From Geosiphon pyriformis (Eukaryota > Glomeromycota > Glomeromycetes > Archaeosporales > Geosiphonaceae): 64,000 nt of DNA. A program made the translations under genes and the position numbers. The notes under the pieces were generated by a model that worked only from the letters and a program-made list of their open reading frames with translations, searched no databases and was not told the DNA's origin. The stretch lies in contig JAAOMT010000034.1 of assembly GCA_016748015.1 (NCBI GenBank), forward strand, positions 34,838 to 98,837, in the 5' to 3' direction. Shown here piece after piece: positions 33,240 through 45,317 of this stretch (position 1 is its first letter; every line of letters begins with the position of its first letter).

Positions 33240-33500
33240 TCCAAGACTAATATGTGTTGATTGTGAGAAAAAACTATTCACTATAGGTGCATGTATCAGG
33301 GACAACAAAGAATGGCCCACCACCACCAAATATTATTGCAGACCTTGTTTACTGGAAAAATTTAGATGACCAAAATGACAAGGCAAGTAGAACAACATGC
33401 CATGTCTTGCATGTGGTGAAATTCTACCAAATGAAGGACTCTGGAATGATGTGCCTGACAGAAGAAGAACATGCAATGAGACTTGTCAATACACTATATT
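33240..33500 (+). pseudogene. Cys-rich module of unknown function in pol
   Basis: Between protease and dUTPase-like domain the pol frame encodes CVDC, 24 residues, CRPC, then CLAC, 19 residues, CNETC. Element 2 has the same spacing (CINC-x24-CCPC; CLAY-x19-CNETC, the fourth Cys changed to Tyr). The pairs suggest one or two zinc-binding folds. Three stops (33367, 33376, 33388) lie between the two halves. I do not recognise the family. It continues into a charged linker to about 34100 that contains a further C-x6-C (CHFQYC near 33838). Confidence 0.7.
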
Positions 33501-34144
33501 AATTAACAATTGGATACAAAAAGAAACCCCTATCGAGGACGCTTGGAAATGAGCGCTCAACAGGCTGGATGGTTATCCACACAATGACCATGAAATCTGG
33601 AGAATAGTAAACACCAAGGCTGAAGGCGCCACGTCTGAAGAAATACGAGAAATCAAGAACAACCCTTGGACACCCGAATATAATGGACCTGACTACTCTG
33701 AGAATGATTTCTTTACAAATGATCCAGACACATTTCAGAACTGATATCAGGAATTGGCCCCAACTCACAAAAAACAAGAGCAAAGATTGTCCGATTTGAA
33801 TACCAAACTGTATGATCACTGTTTAATCTTTTGTCACTTCCAGTACTGCAATAAATATGATTTTATGTTCAATCTGCCTCCAAGAATACTGTTTCCAATC
33901 ACCAAACTACCTGAGCCCAAAGAAGAAAAGATATTGATTACCGAGAACATGTTATTTCAAGATCCAATTGAGAATACTGAAACAGAACAGTATCTCACAT
34001 ATCCTGACCTATTCAAAAAACTAGAACTAAAATGGTACAGTGACAATAAGAAAGGAATCTGCCCCAAAAGAGCACATGACACCGATGCCAGTTTTAATCT
34101 ATAATACCCCAGACAATCATCCATCATTATAGCCCTATATTCCC

Positions 34145-34480
34145 TTATAAAAATAGATCTTAAGATAGCATTAGAAATTCCTGTTAGTACAATGGTACAA
34201 GTTGTCTTTCGATCTAGTCTAGCCAAGAAAGAAATTGACGTAAAAGGAAGAATTATTGATGTTGGTTACACAGGGAACATCATCGTGATGCTATAGAACA
34301 ATTCGGACAAACCCTACAAAATAGAATCACAAGAAAAGATTGTCTAAGCTATCTTTCTACCTCTAGTCAAAATACTTTAATTAATCCCAGTAACAATCTG
34401 AGAAGAGTTAGGCTTCACTGCTCAAGGAATCAACAGGTTTGGATCAAGTGGAAGAGGAAACGTACCAGTTAATTTCATGG
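34145..34480 (+). pseudogene. dUTPase-like domain in pol
   Basis: Trimeric dUTPases hydrolyse dUTP and keep uracil out of new cDNA. Motifs appear in family order: motif 1 region KIALEIP near 34158; motif 2 RSSLAKKEI near 34210; motif 3 IIDVGYTGNIIVML with the catalytic Asp near 34258; motif 4 EKIVQAIFLPL-like near 34335 (the Gln codon is now a stop); motif 5 FGSSGR near 34440. Four stops interrupt it. It lies in the same frame as the protease upstream and the RT downstream, so it was part of the polyprotein. Element 2 has the same domain (55690-56010). I am confident of the fold assignment from the motifs, not of activity. Confidence 0.78.
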
Positions 34481-34829
34481 AAGAAGACAGTAACCAGGTA
34501 GAATTTATCTACACTAATACCATTATTTCTATTCTCCCATACTGACAATACATCCTCAAAGTGAATCAAAAGATCCAAGATCAAGTTCTGTTATTTGAAG
34601 CCAGTCTTGAAATCTGTTCCCTAGCCAATGTTGTTAATCTATATCTACCAGCCAAAGCCCATAAACACTTCAAAATTCCCATTTACAACTTGACAGAAGA
34701 TGTTATTGAAATCTCCGAAGAGACCCTTGTCAGTTCTATATCCACAGATATTCAGAATTCTGAAAAACCCCAGTCTATTCCAGATTTCACACAATTATTC
34801 TTATTCTGTGACATTACCTCACAAGTATA

Positions 34830-35640
34830 GAATTTGCCAAAAAAAAGTTACTTGTTCACACCAAAAGAGATCAATAAATTGAATTTAGGAAATTTAAGTA
34901 CTCTGCAACAAATGCAACTCAAAGTTCTTCTGAATCAGTATGCCGATGTCTTTGCCAGCAAAAATGAGTTTGGACGCACCAACATCATAAAGCATCAGAT
35001 TGATATGGGAGATGCTTGACTGATTAAGCAATGAGCTTACCATGTACTCTCATCTGGCGATAACCTAATTAAGCAAGAAGTGCAACAAATGCTTGATAAT
35101 GGCCTAATCAAAAAATCATTAAGCCCTTGGTCTTCTTCAGTAGTCTTGGTTACCAAGAAAAATGGAAAAATGCAATTCTGCGTAGATTATCGAAAACTAA
35201 ATAGTGTTATGTGAGAAGATAGTTATCCCACTCTCCTCATCCAGGAAATTCTGGACAATCTAAGAAAAAAAAAATGGTTTTTGTCATTAGATTTAGCAAG
35301 TAGTTACTGGCAAGTTGAAATGGACCCCAAAGATAAAAAAAAAACAGCATTTATCACTTGAGACAGAAACTTCAAGTTTAATATAATGCCTTTTGGACTT
35401 TGTAATGCTCCTGCCATGTTTCAATGCCTGATAGATGTAGTATACAAAGGAATTCTTTGGAAATCAATAGTAGTCTACCTAGATGACACAAACGTGTTCT
35501 CTGAAACATTCAATGACCATTTGCTTCACCTGCAACAAGTTTTCAAATGCCTTCATAGTGCTAAATTGAAACTCAATCCCAAGAAGTGCTTCTTTGGAAA
35601 AACTGAGTTAAATTCCTTGGACATGTAATTGGCAAGGATG
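34830..35640 (+). pseudogene. Ty3 element 1 reverse transcriptase, broken
   Basis: The pol frame reads LLNQYADVFASKNEFGRTN, WSSSVVLVTKKNGKMQFCVDYRKLN in two blocks, motif A LSLDLASSYWQVEM near 35283, motif B IMPFGLCNAPAMFQ near 35385 and motif C VVYLDDTNVF near 35470 with both aspartates intact. Stops at 35017, 35032, 35212 and 35359 are mostly Arg or Trp positions. Near 35611 one A is missing (the elements' KFLGHV segment), shifting the rest of pol. Confidence 0.88.
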
Positions 35641-36290
35641 GAGTTAAATCTGATCCAGATAAAGTACAAAAAGTTAAGAATTTTCTAGCCCCAATCAACC
35701 TTAGAAAATTACAAAAATTTCTAAGATTGGCAGAATATTATTGTCAATTTGTCAAAGGTTTCTCGAACATTACAAAACCACTCCATTAATTGTTGTCCAA
35801 ATACATACCATACTTGTGGAAAGAAGATCAACAGAAAGCATTTGACTATTTCAAGCAGTGATTAATCACATCCCCAATTCTAATTTACTCAGATTTTACT
35901 AAACAGTTCATTGTCATTACAAATGCCTCAAAAAATGCTTTAGGAGCAGTCTTATCACAGATAGGACTGAACAATAGAGAACACCCAGTTGTCTACACTA
36001 GTTACAACACTAGTCCAGCAGAAAAAAATTACAGCACAACAGATCTGGAATGTCTCACCATTTATTGGGCCATACAGACTTGGAAACATTACCTTAGTCA
36101 ACCATTTAACCTATATACCAATTACAAAGGACTTATTTGGTTACTCAACAATCCATAACTAGAAAGAAAATATGTGAGATGGAGTACTTATCTGCAACAA
36201 TTCCCACTCAAAGTTCATTACAAGGAAGGATCCAAGAACACCAATGCCGACAGTTTGTCAAGGATGCCACAAACCTAATCCCAGATCCAT
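35641..36290 (+). pseudogene. Ty3 element 1 RNase H, broken
   Basis: It follows the RT in the new phase. The first catalytic Asp appears as Asn (FIVITNASKNALGAVLSQ near 35908; the family has TDAS). The later part, with YSTTDLECLTIYWAIQTW near 36030 and NTNADSLSRMP near 36240, is preserved. Three stops. It degrades the RNA strand of the cDNA hybrid. Confidence 0.82.
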
Positions 36291-36299
36291 AGACACACT

Positions 36300-37655
36300 C
36301 ACTTATCAATGACTACATCAGTACCTATTAACACTATGTTTCAAGGAGATATTATCTCAACAAGAACAAAGTACTATATGAAACAAGCCCAAAATTATTT
36401 TATTTAAGACAACCAACTATATCAACAAGAACACTGAAACCATTCTATCTCACAACAATTAATCAAGGACAGTGAAAAAGAAACTATACTATATAATATG
36501 CACTTAGATCCGATGTCAGGACACTTTAACAAAGATGCTACCCTCGAAAGAACACTAAACTTATACTATTGGCCAATGATGTATAAAGACATTTTCGAAT
36601 ACATGCTCAATTGTGACACATGCCAGTGAAAAGGAGAAGCAAGATCAACAGAACCATTTCGACTCATTTCAGTTGGAAATCTATTTAATAGAATTGGGAT
36701 TGATTTGGTTGGTCTTCTCTCAATTACATTCAAAGAAAATTAGTATATTGCTGTAGCCATTGATTATCTTACAAAATGGCCAGAAGCCAGAGCAATTCAA
36801 GTGGCTGATGTCAAAACAATAGCCGAGTTCATACATCAAGACTTAATTTGCCAACATGGGTGTCCGAAAGAATTGTTATCTGATCAAGGAATGCATTTCA
36901 TCAATAATATGTTAACAGAATTAAGCCAACAATTTGGTATAAAACATCTTTTATTGTCATCATACTACCCACAAACTAACAGACTAGTAGAATGGTTTAA
37001 CCAAACACTGTGTAAAGCACTAGCAAAAATAAGTCAAAAAAATGAACAAGAATGAGACCTATTCATATCTTCAGTACTCTTTACATACCAAACACTAAAG
37101 CAAAATATGACACACTTTACACCATTCAAACTAGTCTATGGAAAGAAAGCTATGTTATCTATCGAACAAAAAATATTGTCCTATTCAACAGAAACAATCA
37201 CTAAAGAGAATTTTAAAGCTACCTTGTACCACAAAATGTACCAGCTAATGGAAACATTAGAAAACAATTGAAGAACAGCAGCTGATAACATTAGTAATGC
37301 TCAAAAACGACAAAAAAAAAGACATGATAAATGTCTACTAGAACAACCAATGGAATTCAAGATTGGAGACCAAGTACTGTTACATCATACAAAAGCTGAG
37401 AAACAGTGGAGTGGAAAGTTTGACCCAAAGTGGGATGGTCCATTCTACATACACAAAGCATTAAGAAATAGAGCTTACAAATTACGATTGGAAGACAGGA
37501 TTTTAAAGAAAATAGTGCATAGAAATTGGTTAAAAATTTATTATGCAAAACAGGAATCATCGTCATCAGTACCTCAACTAGGAACACAAATTTCATTAAT
37601 CAAACCAGAAGATATACCACAAGATCTGAAACCAATTATCATCATTGAAATGTAG
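36300..37655 (+). pseudogene. Ty3 element 1 integrase, broken
   Basis: It inserts the cDNA. The N-terminal zinc-binding part has H..H near 36500 and CDTC near 36617. The catalytic core keeps all three acidic residues: Asp in RIGIDLVG (36702), Asp in LSDQG (36882) and Glu in NRLVEWFNQ (36990), i.e. 35 residues between the second and third. A GPF/Y-type module KWDGPFYIHKAL lies near 37430, followed by a tail to TAG 37655. I see no chromodomain. Three or four in-frame stops (36628, 36739, 37054, 37269) replace probable Arg, Gln or Trp codons. Confidence 0.88.
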
Positions 37656-37675
37656 ACAACAGGCAGCAAATTAAA

Positions 37676-38470
37676 TTGGAAAATTCAAATATATATAGCA
37701 TCCAAAAAGCAGCAAAAAATGATAAAAATTTCAACATGGACCTTTCAGATCAAATTTTAAAATTATCTAAACAATTATTTGAAACAATTCAAAAATTGAC
37801 ATCTCAAATAGAAATAACAATTGATAAAAAAAAGATATGGTACAAAGATAAGAGCAGGAGAGGGAAGGACGAGAGTTCAATTAAAACTAAACATTCCTTC
37901 TCCTACCCACCACCCAAAAGGCAATGTTGGAGAAAAAATTGCCTTCAGATGAGAGATGGAAAAGAAGGAGGCAAAGAATGAGAAAAAGATTATAAAAGAA
38001 GATACTTGGTCCCTGAGCTCAAAGAAATAAAACAAATTTTAGCTCATGGGACTGAACTCTCCAAAACAAGGGAGTGGACACTTGACAACACTCAGAAATG
38101 GAAAAAAAGACTTCCTCCAGCTTATTGGTTCTACAAAATTGGAGAACAGCTTGACTTAAAAACACCATATGAAGACCTCAACCAGAAAATGTTCAACAAA
38201 GAAGCAATATAACAAGTAGAAAAATTTGTAGGAAAAAACAACCTAACCCTACATTACAAAGCAATATACCAACTATATGCTGCCTTCTAACATTGCCCAA
38301 ACATACTACTAAACAGATCTATGAAAACCATAACAGTTAACAACATAGGACGAATAACCAATCAACAGTTCAAAGACCTACAAAAGGCAATACTTGAGAC
38401 AACAATTGAACATTACACAAACAAAGCCACGATAGCAGATACATATGGTTTTGCAGAAGCTCAATTTTAA
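37676..38470 (+). pseudogene. ORF3 of Ty3 element 1, unknown function
   Basis: A reading frame of 265 codons between integrase and the 3' LTR, in the -1 phase relative to pol, interrupted by TGA 37979, TAA 38210 and TAA 38288. It starts with a likely coiled coil (DLSDQILKLSKQLFETIQKL), then a basic stretch (KDKSRRGKDE), a middle part with PPAYWFYKIGEQLDL, and a conserved C-terminal block (EKFVGKNNLTLHYKAIY, ITNQQFKDLQKAI). Element 2 encodes a clear homologue at 59237-59911 in the same relative phase. No signal peptide or membrane segment, so it is not envelope-like. I do not recognise the family. The frame has no ATG near its start, so a frameshift from pol or a spliced start is possible. Confidence 0.75.
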
Positions 38471-38485
38471 AAAAAAGAGGGATAA
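38466..38485 (+). other. Polypurine tract, element 1
   Basis: TTTAAAAAAAAGAGGGATAA directly precedes the 3' LTR; it would prime plus-strand synthesis. It overlaps the end of ORF3. Confidence 0.75.
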
Positions 38486-39538
38486 TGTTACCTGAGTAAA
38501 AAAACTGATCCAAAGTTATGAAGAAACATGACCAAAACATGACATAACACAGAATAGCATACAATAATGTTGGATAATACATTATAATGTAGGATAATGT
38601 GTTATAATGCAGAATAACACAGAATAGCATGCAATAACATAGGATAACACAGAATAACATGTAATAATGTCAGATAACGTGTTATAACATAGAATAACTA
38701 GTGATAACATAGAAAAACAAATCAATAACAGAAATAACAAAGCAATAGTTAGTGATAACGAAACAATTGAAAGCAATTCTGTAAAACCAAAAGAATGTAT
38801 AAAAGCAAGTAATTGTAGAAGTGAGAAAAGACAGACAGATAGATACAAACCTTTAGACAAGAATTAAATATTCATACCTCTTCATCATTTATTATCTTCC
38901 CTATTTCATTTTCTGAAATAAACCAATTATTAAAGAAATCAGAATCACAAATTCATGTTCTCAAACTTCGTGGAATTTACATGAATTAACTTTTGTTTTG
39001 TACCTTTGTTCTAAAACAAATGCTCTTAGCATAACTGCCTTGAACTATTAACAATTTGGACCAATTGCTCTTGATCACAGCAATTGACAATACTAATTTA
39101 TCTTTTCTTTCTTTTCTTTTCTTTTTCTTTTTTTTTTTTCTTATTTTTTTTTTGTGGAGTGGCAACATAGTAAAATTAACTGTCTGGAAATAGACTTCAT
39201 GATAGCCTGGTAAAAGAGAGAAGCTCCTCCTAAGTTTTGGATATTAACATTATCTTATTAGCTTACCAGAAGGGCAAAAAGACAATGCCAAACCCTAATA
39301 ACTGCACTTATTAGCTCAAAGAAAAAAGCTCACATTTATGAAAAACGTTGCAATCGATGAAAGACAAACTCTGTGCCTTATAACCAAAGAATTCAATGAG
39401 TAAATTCACATCCAAGAATAGCCCTTCAGAGACTGATAATCAAGACTAAGCCAATAAAATTACATGGAAGATACATCTCCAATAATTAAGAGCACCAAAT
39501 GTTACCAGTTCTATTATCCACCAAGTTTATTCATAACA
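38486..39538 (+). repeat. Ty3 element 1, 3' LTR
   Basis: 1053 bases, TGTTACCTGAG...CATAACA, with the same blocks as the 5' LTR: ATAACA-type repeat (38540-38720), TATA box (38798), pyrimidine tract (about 39100-39152). Point differences from the 5' LTR are mostly transitions, so the insertion is not recent. Confidence 0.9.
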
Positions 39539-42500
39539 GTGTTAATAAATATTGATGTAATTGTTTATAAATAAATATATTTATTAATAAGAAATTAAAT
39601 TTGGATTATTTTTAATAAACTGTTAATATTGGTGTTTTTGGTTTTTTTTTTGTAATAGATTTTATATAAAAATTGTTACAAGTAGATACTTTATCTTATG
39701 TATTTTTTTTAATTATAGTTTGCTAAGCAATTATATTAATTTTTTGTAATCTATATATAAATCAAATAATTGGTAAAAATAATATCTTCAATTTTATATA
39801 GCCCAATAAATAGCAAACCATTTTAAATTTATAGTGCTATATATTTTTCTAGTTGTACTAATCCTATAGCTAGTATAAATAATAAAATATTCACAATTAT
39901 TAAATTTAATTTATAATAAAACTATTTTTAAAGCATTTTTTAATGCATTTATGATTATAATAAACTGTTTTATGAAATCTAAGTATATTAAAACTGGCAC
40001 TTTAATAAGTTAATATTTAAGATACTCAAAAGTTTTCTATTAATCAGTTTTTTATATATAGAAAATATGTTTTATAAATAAATAATAAAAGAGTTTAACA
40101 ATATCTAAGAAACTTTTAATAAAATAGTAATAATATCTAATAAATTCTAAGAATTTTTGGAGTTTACAAAAATTAATAAAAGCAAAAAAATTCTTAATTT
40201 TCTAAACTTTGTTTGGATTAAATTTACTTTATTTTTTTTAATAATATATTTTAGAAACTTCAGTTCTATTTTTTTAAAAAAATATTTATTGGAATTAAGT
40301 TTTAGTCCAGTATTTCAAAGATAATTAAAAACTTATTAAAAGTAAAGTAAATAATTATTGAATGTTTTGAGAATATATTGGTATTATTTAAATAAATAAC
40401 AACAAATTTCCAAAAAAATTTTAGTATATAATATTTAATAAATATTAAAAAATAACTAAAGTATTATAAAATTTAATAAATATTATATTAAACTCAAAGT
40501 TTTTATCTTATGTGATAAAAGTAGTTTTTTTTTGTCAATTAAATTTATTTTAACTTGTCAATATTTATTAGTTAAATTTAATAATAAAAACTATTTTTTA
40601 TTTTTTAAGTTATCTAAAATTTTCTGAATAAAAAAAGTTAAATAATTATCTTCTTAGACAACACTATTAAGCTTTTGATAGTTAACACAAAAACAGATTT
40701 TTCTATTTTTTTTGTTACCAAAACAACAGATAAAAATCATAGGCTTAAAAATTTTTTAATTAAGTTATTATTTAATATTTGCTATATTTTCTGCTTGATT
40801 ACATTATTATTATCTAAAATAACTCAATAAGCTTGTTATTTAATTGGTCTGACATTTCTAATGTTAATTTTGTGTTTTACAATATCTGTACATTTAAATT
40901 TGTTTTTGTTTACAAAAATGTTAATATATTGATTAAATAAAATTTTGAGCTGTATTTGTTAAAAAGTATTCAAATTTCCAAGATTAAGTTTGTTAATTTC
41001 TTTTAAAGTAAACAAATAGTTTTTTTTTGATATGTTTTATACTTGAAAAGTAATATTACAGAATAAAAATAGTTAAACAAAATTAGAAATAAATTGAAAT
41101 TTTTTTGGAATTTTAATACTATTGTTTGTTAAATTGTATATAAAAATCTTAAAATGTTTGTAAACTTTGGTAAATATATAAAGATTTGCAATATTGGCTA
41201 AATAACAGATTTTTAGAACAGTTTCAAATAATAGAACTTGGTTTTAAATTTTTTATTCAACTTTTATAATATATTAATAATAAAATAAAAATAAAATTAC
41301 AGTATTAGTGTAGATAAGTTCTATCTTATTATTGGTTTTTTTATATAATTAACTTGTATATTTTTTTTTCACTAAATTTAAATCTTTAAATTTTTTTTAA
41401 ATGTTTATTAGTATAAGTTACAAAATTTTAATAAAAAACAAAAAATAGTTTAAATAATTTTTTCTTGAGATTTAATAATATAAAGTCTTTTTAAATTGTT
41501 TTAAAACATTATTATAATATTTTTATATATTTAACATTAAATATTTCTTTTTTAACATTAATTTTTTTGTTTACAAAATTAAAATAAGATATAATTTGTA
41601 CTATTATACTAATAAAAATTTTCAGTATTAATTTAAGCTCTATTTTTATAAAGAAATAAGAAACTATAACTATAAAAAATTGTTTAAATATTTTAAATTA
41701 AATTTAAAATAATTAACATATGTTCTTTTTAGACATATATTTTTATCATTATTATTGTATTACTTTGGTTTTAATTTTTTAAAAAAATCTGAATAGGTAA
41801 AATATTGTTCAATTTTAGTAATCATATTTGGCTTTTAAAATAAATTGTCTTTTGTATTTAATTTATATTCTTTTTTAAACTTTTTTAGTTCAAAAATTAG
41901 TTAGAGAATTTGAGATAATAAATTAAATAAAAGATTATATTTATTATAGTATTGAAAATAACAAAAAATTAAACAATAATTGCATAATTGTATATTAAAA
42001 TTAGCCAGTTATTGCTTTTGTTTATTTTAAGTAAAAACAAGTTTTTAATAGTATTCTTTAAATATTTCTGAATTATCTGTGAAAAAGTCATTTATTTTTT
42101 TATTGTTATAGATGTATTCTTAATGACATGTATTTTTTTAACAATTGTACTTTTTTATTTTGCTGTGGTTATTTTTCAGATTTTATTTTTATTATAAAAA
42201 TATGAATTTAGTTAATTAATTATTCAACTATAAACAGCAGCAAATAAAATTTTTTTGCATATTCAATTATTAATTAAAATAGTATATTAACATAATTTAT
42301 TATATGTTTTTTTTCTACCAAAAATATTATTTTATAGTTTTTTATCTGGCAGAATTTTACTATAAGCAAAACATAATATATTATTTTATTTATTTTGTTA
42401 TTTAAATTATTTTAATATATATAAATAACAATAATATTATATAACAATAGATTATATTTTATTATTTTTAATGTATATATTTATTGATAATAGTTTTTTG

Positions 42501-45317
42501 TTACAATTAATACAGACTAACTTTGGTAGATAATAAAGCTAATTTTTTTAATTTGATATTACATAAACAAAAATTAATGGTTGTAATTTTTTTTTTAGCT
42601 TTTTTTCTAAGTAAATAGTAATAATAGATCTATGCTAAAATTATCAGCCCAAAAAATTTAGTAAATTCTTTAAATTTGATTAAAAGTTATTTTAAAATTG
42701 TTGTTTTAAAATATCTACAAATAATAAGTATTTAAGTATGTTATAATTTAGAGTTCTTAAGTATTTTAATTAAGGATAACATAAACTTATATTAACTAAT
42801 TATTACCAATTAAAACTTGGTATTGTGTTGTTTTTATTATTAAAACTTTGATCAGAATTATGATTTTATTAATTTTAAAAAAGAAATTATTAATTTCTTT
42901 AATTAGTGTTTTTGTATTTCTATTAACAATTATAATTTTAACAGCTATAACACAATTAACTTAGTAATTTAATTAATTTATAAGTTGTTTTATTATTATA
43001 TTATTAGTTAATCTATTATTAAGTATTAATTTAATATTTATTTGTTCTAATTTAATATTAGTATATATTGTTATAATAGATTTGTATTGGTTAAAAACAG
43101 TTTTATTAAAGAAATTAAAAGTATTTAAGTTGCTTATATTAAATAAAAAAATGACAAAAAGTGTTTTGTTTTTTATAATTGTAGCTGAAAAAATTGTCTT
43201 AAAAGTAATTTGGTTGTTATTAAAAGAAAAAAAATTAAAGTACTTAATTGTAATTTTTTTTTCTAAAAATACAATATTATTAAAATCTTGAGTTTTAAAA
43301 AAACCAAGATATAAAGCTTAATTTAGATATTTATTTAATAAGACTTAAAAAGATAAGTTGTTATAGTTTATGTTTTAAAATAATATAAATACAGATTAAA
43401 ATTGACTTTTATTATTGTTTTTCTATTTTTAATTATAGTTAATAATTTGAAATTTAAATTACTATATTAAAAAACCTAATATTGAGATTGTAGTTATACT
43501 ATTACTTAAAAGTACAGATAATAATTTTAAAGTGATTGGAGTAAGTATTATAATTGTTAATATTAAAAAAAAGAGTATTAGTATTCTATTGGTTGAATAT
43601 ATTTTAGTTGTTGCTAATATTGGTTTTCATAATTCTAATCTAATATTTTTTTATAACAATTTTTTACAATATAACTAAATTTTTGACAATAATAACAATT
43701 ACAGAAATCTTGTTTTTATGATTGTTATTGCTATTGGTATTGTTATTATTATTGGTATCTTGAATTGTTATTATTTTTTTAATGTTGAAATAATGGGTAA
43801 GTTTCTGAATTTCTAGCAAAAAATTTCTCAATTTTCTAAGTTAATTTTTTACTTAATTAAGTTAACTTTTATTAATATTAGAGATTTTATTTATGACCAA
43901 ATTAATAACTTAAATATGATTAACTTATTGTTTAGTTAATTTAAAGTTATAAACAAGTATTACTATATCTTAAAATAATAAGATTTTATTAACTAAAGTA
44001 TACTATTTTTTAGTTTTTTAATATATTAGTTCAGAATCTGTTTAGAGATATAATAGTCTCTTTTAATAACTTGTATTTGTTAAAAAATTTGATTAGATTG
44101 GCCAAGATAAATAATGACTGTTTTGTAATTTTTTTGTTTTATTATCTTAAATCGATTTTAAAATCAAATTAAAATATTTAAATTGTAGAAATATTAAAAA
44201 AAGACAAGTTTAAAAACAGTAAAATTAGATAGTTTTTTTATAAAACTTTAGTATTATAAGTTTGCTGTTTTGATTAGAAAAAAAAGTAGAACTTAAATTG
44301 TTTTTGCATTATTTCAATTGTTTGTTATAAATATTTTTTTAATTTCTGCAATTCAAATATAAACATTTTTTTTTTCTTTAAAGAATTTTTTTAATTTAAC
44401 AATGTTTTTATAAGTTATAATGAGAATAAAAAACTGTTTTGTTAATAATAAAAACAAGACTAATAACAATATATTTGGTTTTTTAATTGAACTTATACAA
44501 ATTGGTTTTCTTTGTTTATTATTAAAATAAGTTAAAACAATACTGTTTTTTCTAAAAAAGTGGTTATTAATTTGGCTAGTTGTTATAATGACTGTTGTTT
44601 CTATAAAATTGTATTTTCAAAAACAATATTAATTGTTAAGATAAGATTTTTGAATAATGTTTTATATTTTTTTAATGATTTAGTTCAAAGATTTTTGTTG
44701 AAGTTTTAAGAATAAAAATTTTCAGAAGTTTTTAAAGTTTTTAATTACAAACTGGTAAGTTGATTTAATAAAATTCTATTTTTTGGAATTGTTAATATAA
44801 AGATATTGTTAATAACAAAAAATTTGACTTTTTAATAATAGTAGATTGAAATTTTTTTGTATTAGTTATTGTTAAATATTGCTTTCTGTATCCAACTCAA
44901 ATTTTTTAAAAGTAAATTTTATGTTGTAACTTTTTTTTAATTATAAATATTAATTTTAAATATATATTTTAAATATATATTTCAATTTTTTTGTTAATAA
45001 AAAGAAGAGTTTTTGTTATTGTTTTTTTGATAATAAAAGTTAAATAAGATAGCAAATTTTGGTAAATTTGTTTTTTAAGTTTTCTAATATTAACAGTTTT
45101 GTTTAAATAATAATTAACTTTGGTATATATATAGTAAAAAAAATTATTTTTAGCTACAAATTATTTTTCTGATATTCTTAAATCTTTTTAAAATTATTAA
45201 TATAAGACTTTTTTAAAAGACAAATGATTTTTTTATACAGTTTCAATAGTTATTACTTTGTGAATTTTTTAGATATTTTGTTTTTGCAGATTTTATAACT
45301 TTATAAAAAACACCAAA
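39539..45317 (-). mobile_element. Old Ty3 interior, RNase H to gag remnant
   Basis: The continuation of the old minus-strand element on the other side of the younger insertion. 39740-40330 corresponds to RNase H and the end of RT; 40360-40440 to the RT YLDD region (complement of 35540-35450); 43700-43870 to the gag nucleocapsid linker; 45311-45317 to the primer-binding site. No frame survives. The plus-strand open frame at 43082-43291 is low-complexity and looks like chance. The stretch 41000-43600 (dUTPase to capsid) is assigned by position only. Confidence 0.65.

Larger units (their letters stand above)
29407..39538 (+). mobile_element. Ty3/gypsy element 1, complete with dUTPase-like domain and ORF3
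   Basis: A complete 10.1-kb LTR retrotransposon in the order LTR, primer-binding site, gag, protease, Cys-rich module, dUTPase-like domain, RT, RNase H, integrase, ORF3, polypurine tract, LTR. Flanks carry GTGT(T). It sits inside the old minus-strand Ty3 element. Gag is in one phase, protease to RT in the -1 phase, RNase H and integrase in a third after a one-base loss near 35611, and ORF3 is -1 relative to that. About 25 in-frame stops make it non-autonomous, but the catalytic triad of the integrase and the RT YLDD survive. There is no envelope-like ORF. Confidence 0.92.

Noticed and set aside
37676-38470. ORF3 as an envelope gene (retrovirus-like element)
   Set aside because: No signal peptide, no membrane segment, no Cys pattern of a glycoprotein; it is hydrophilic, with a coiled-coil-like start.
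43082-43291. Plus-strand ORF of 69 codons
   Set aside because: Lys/Leu/Ile-rich chance frame in A/T-rich sequence, antisense to the old Ty3 gag region.
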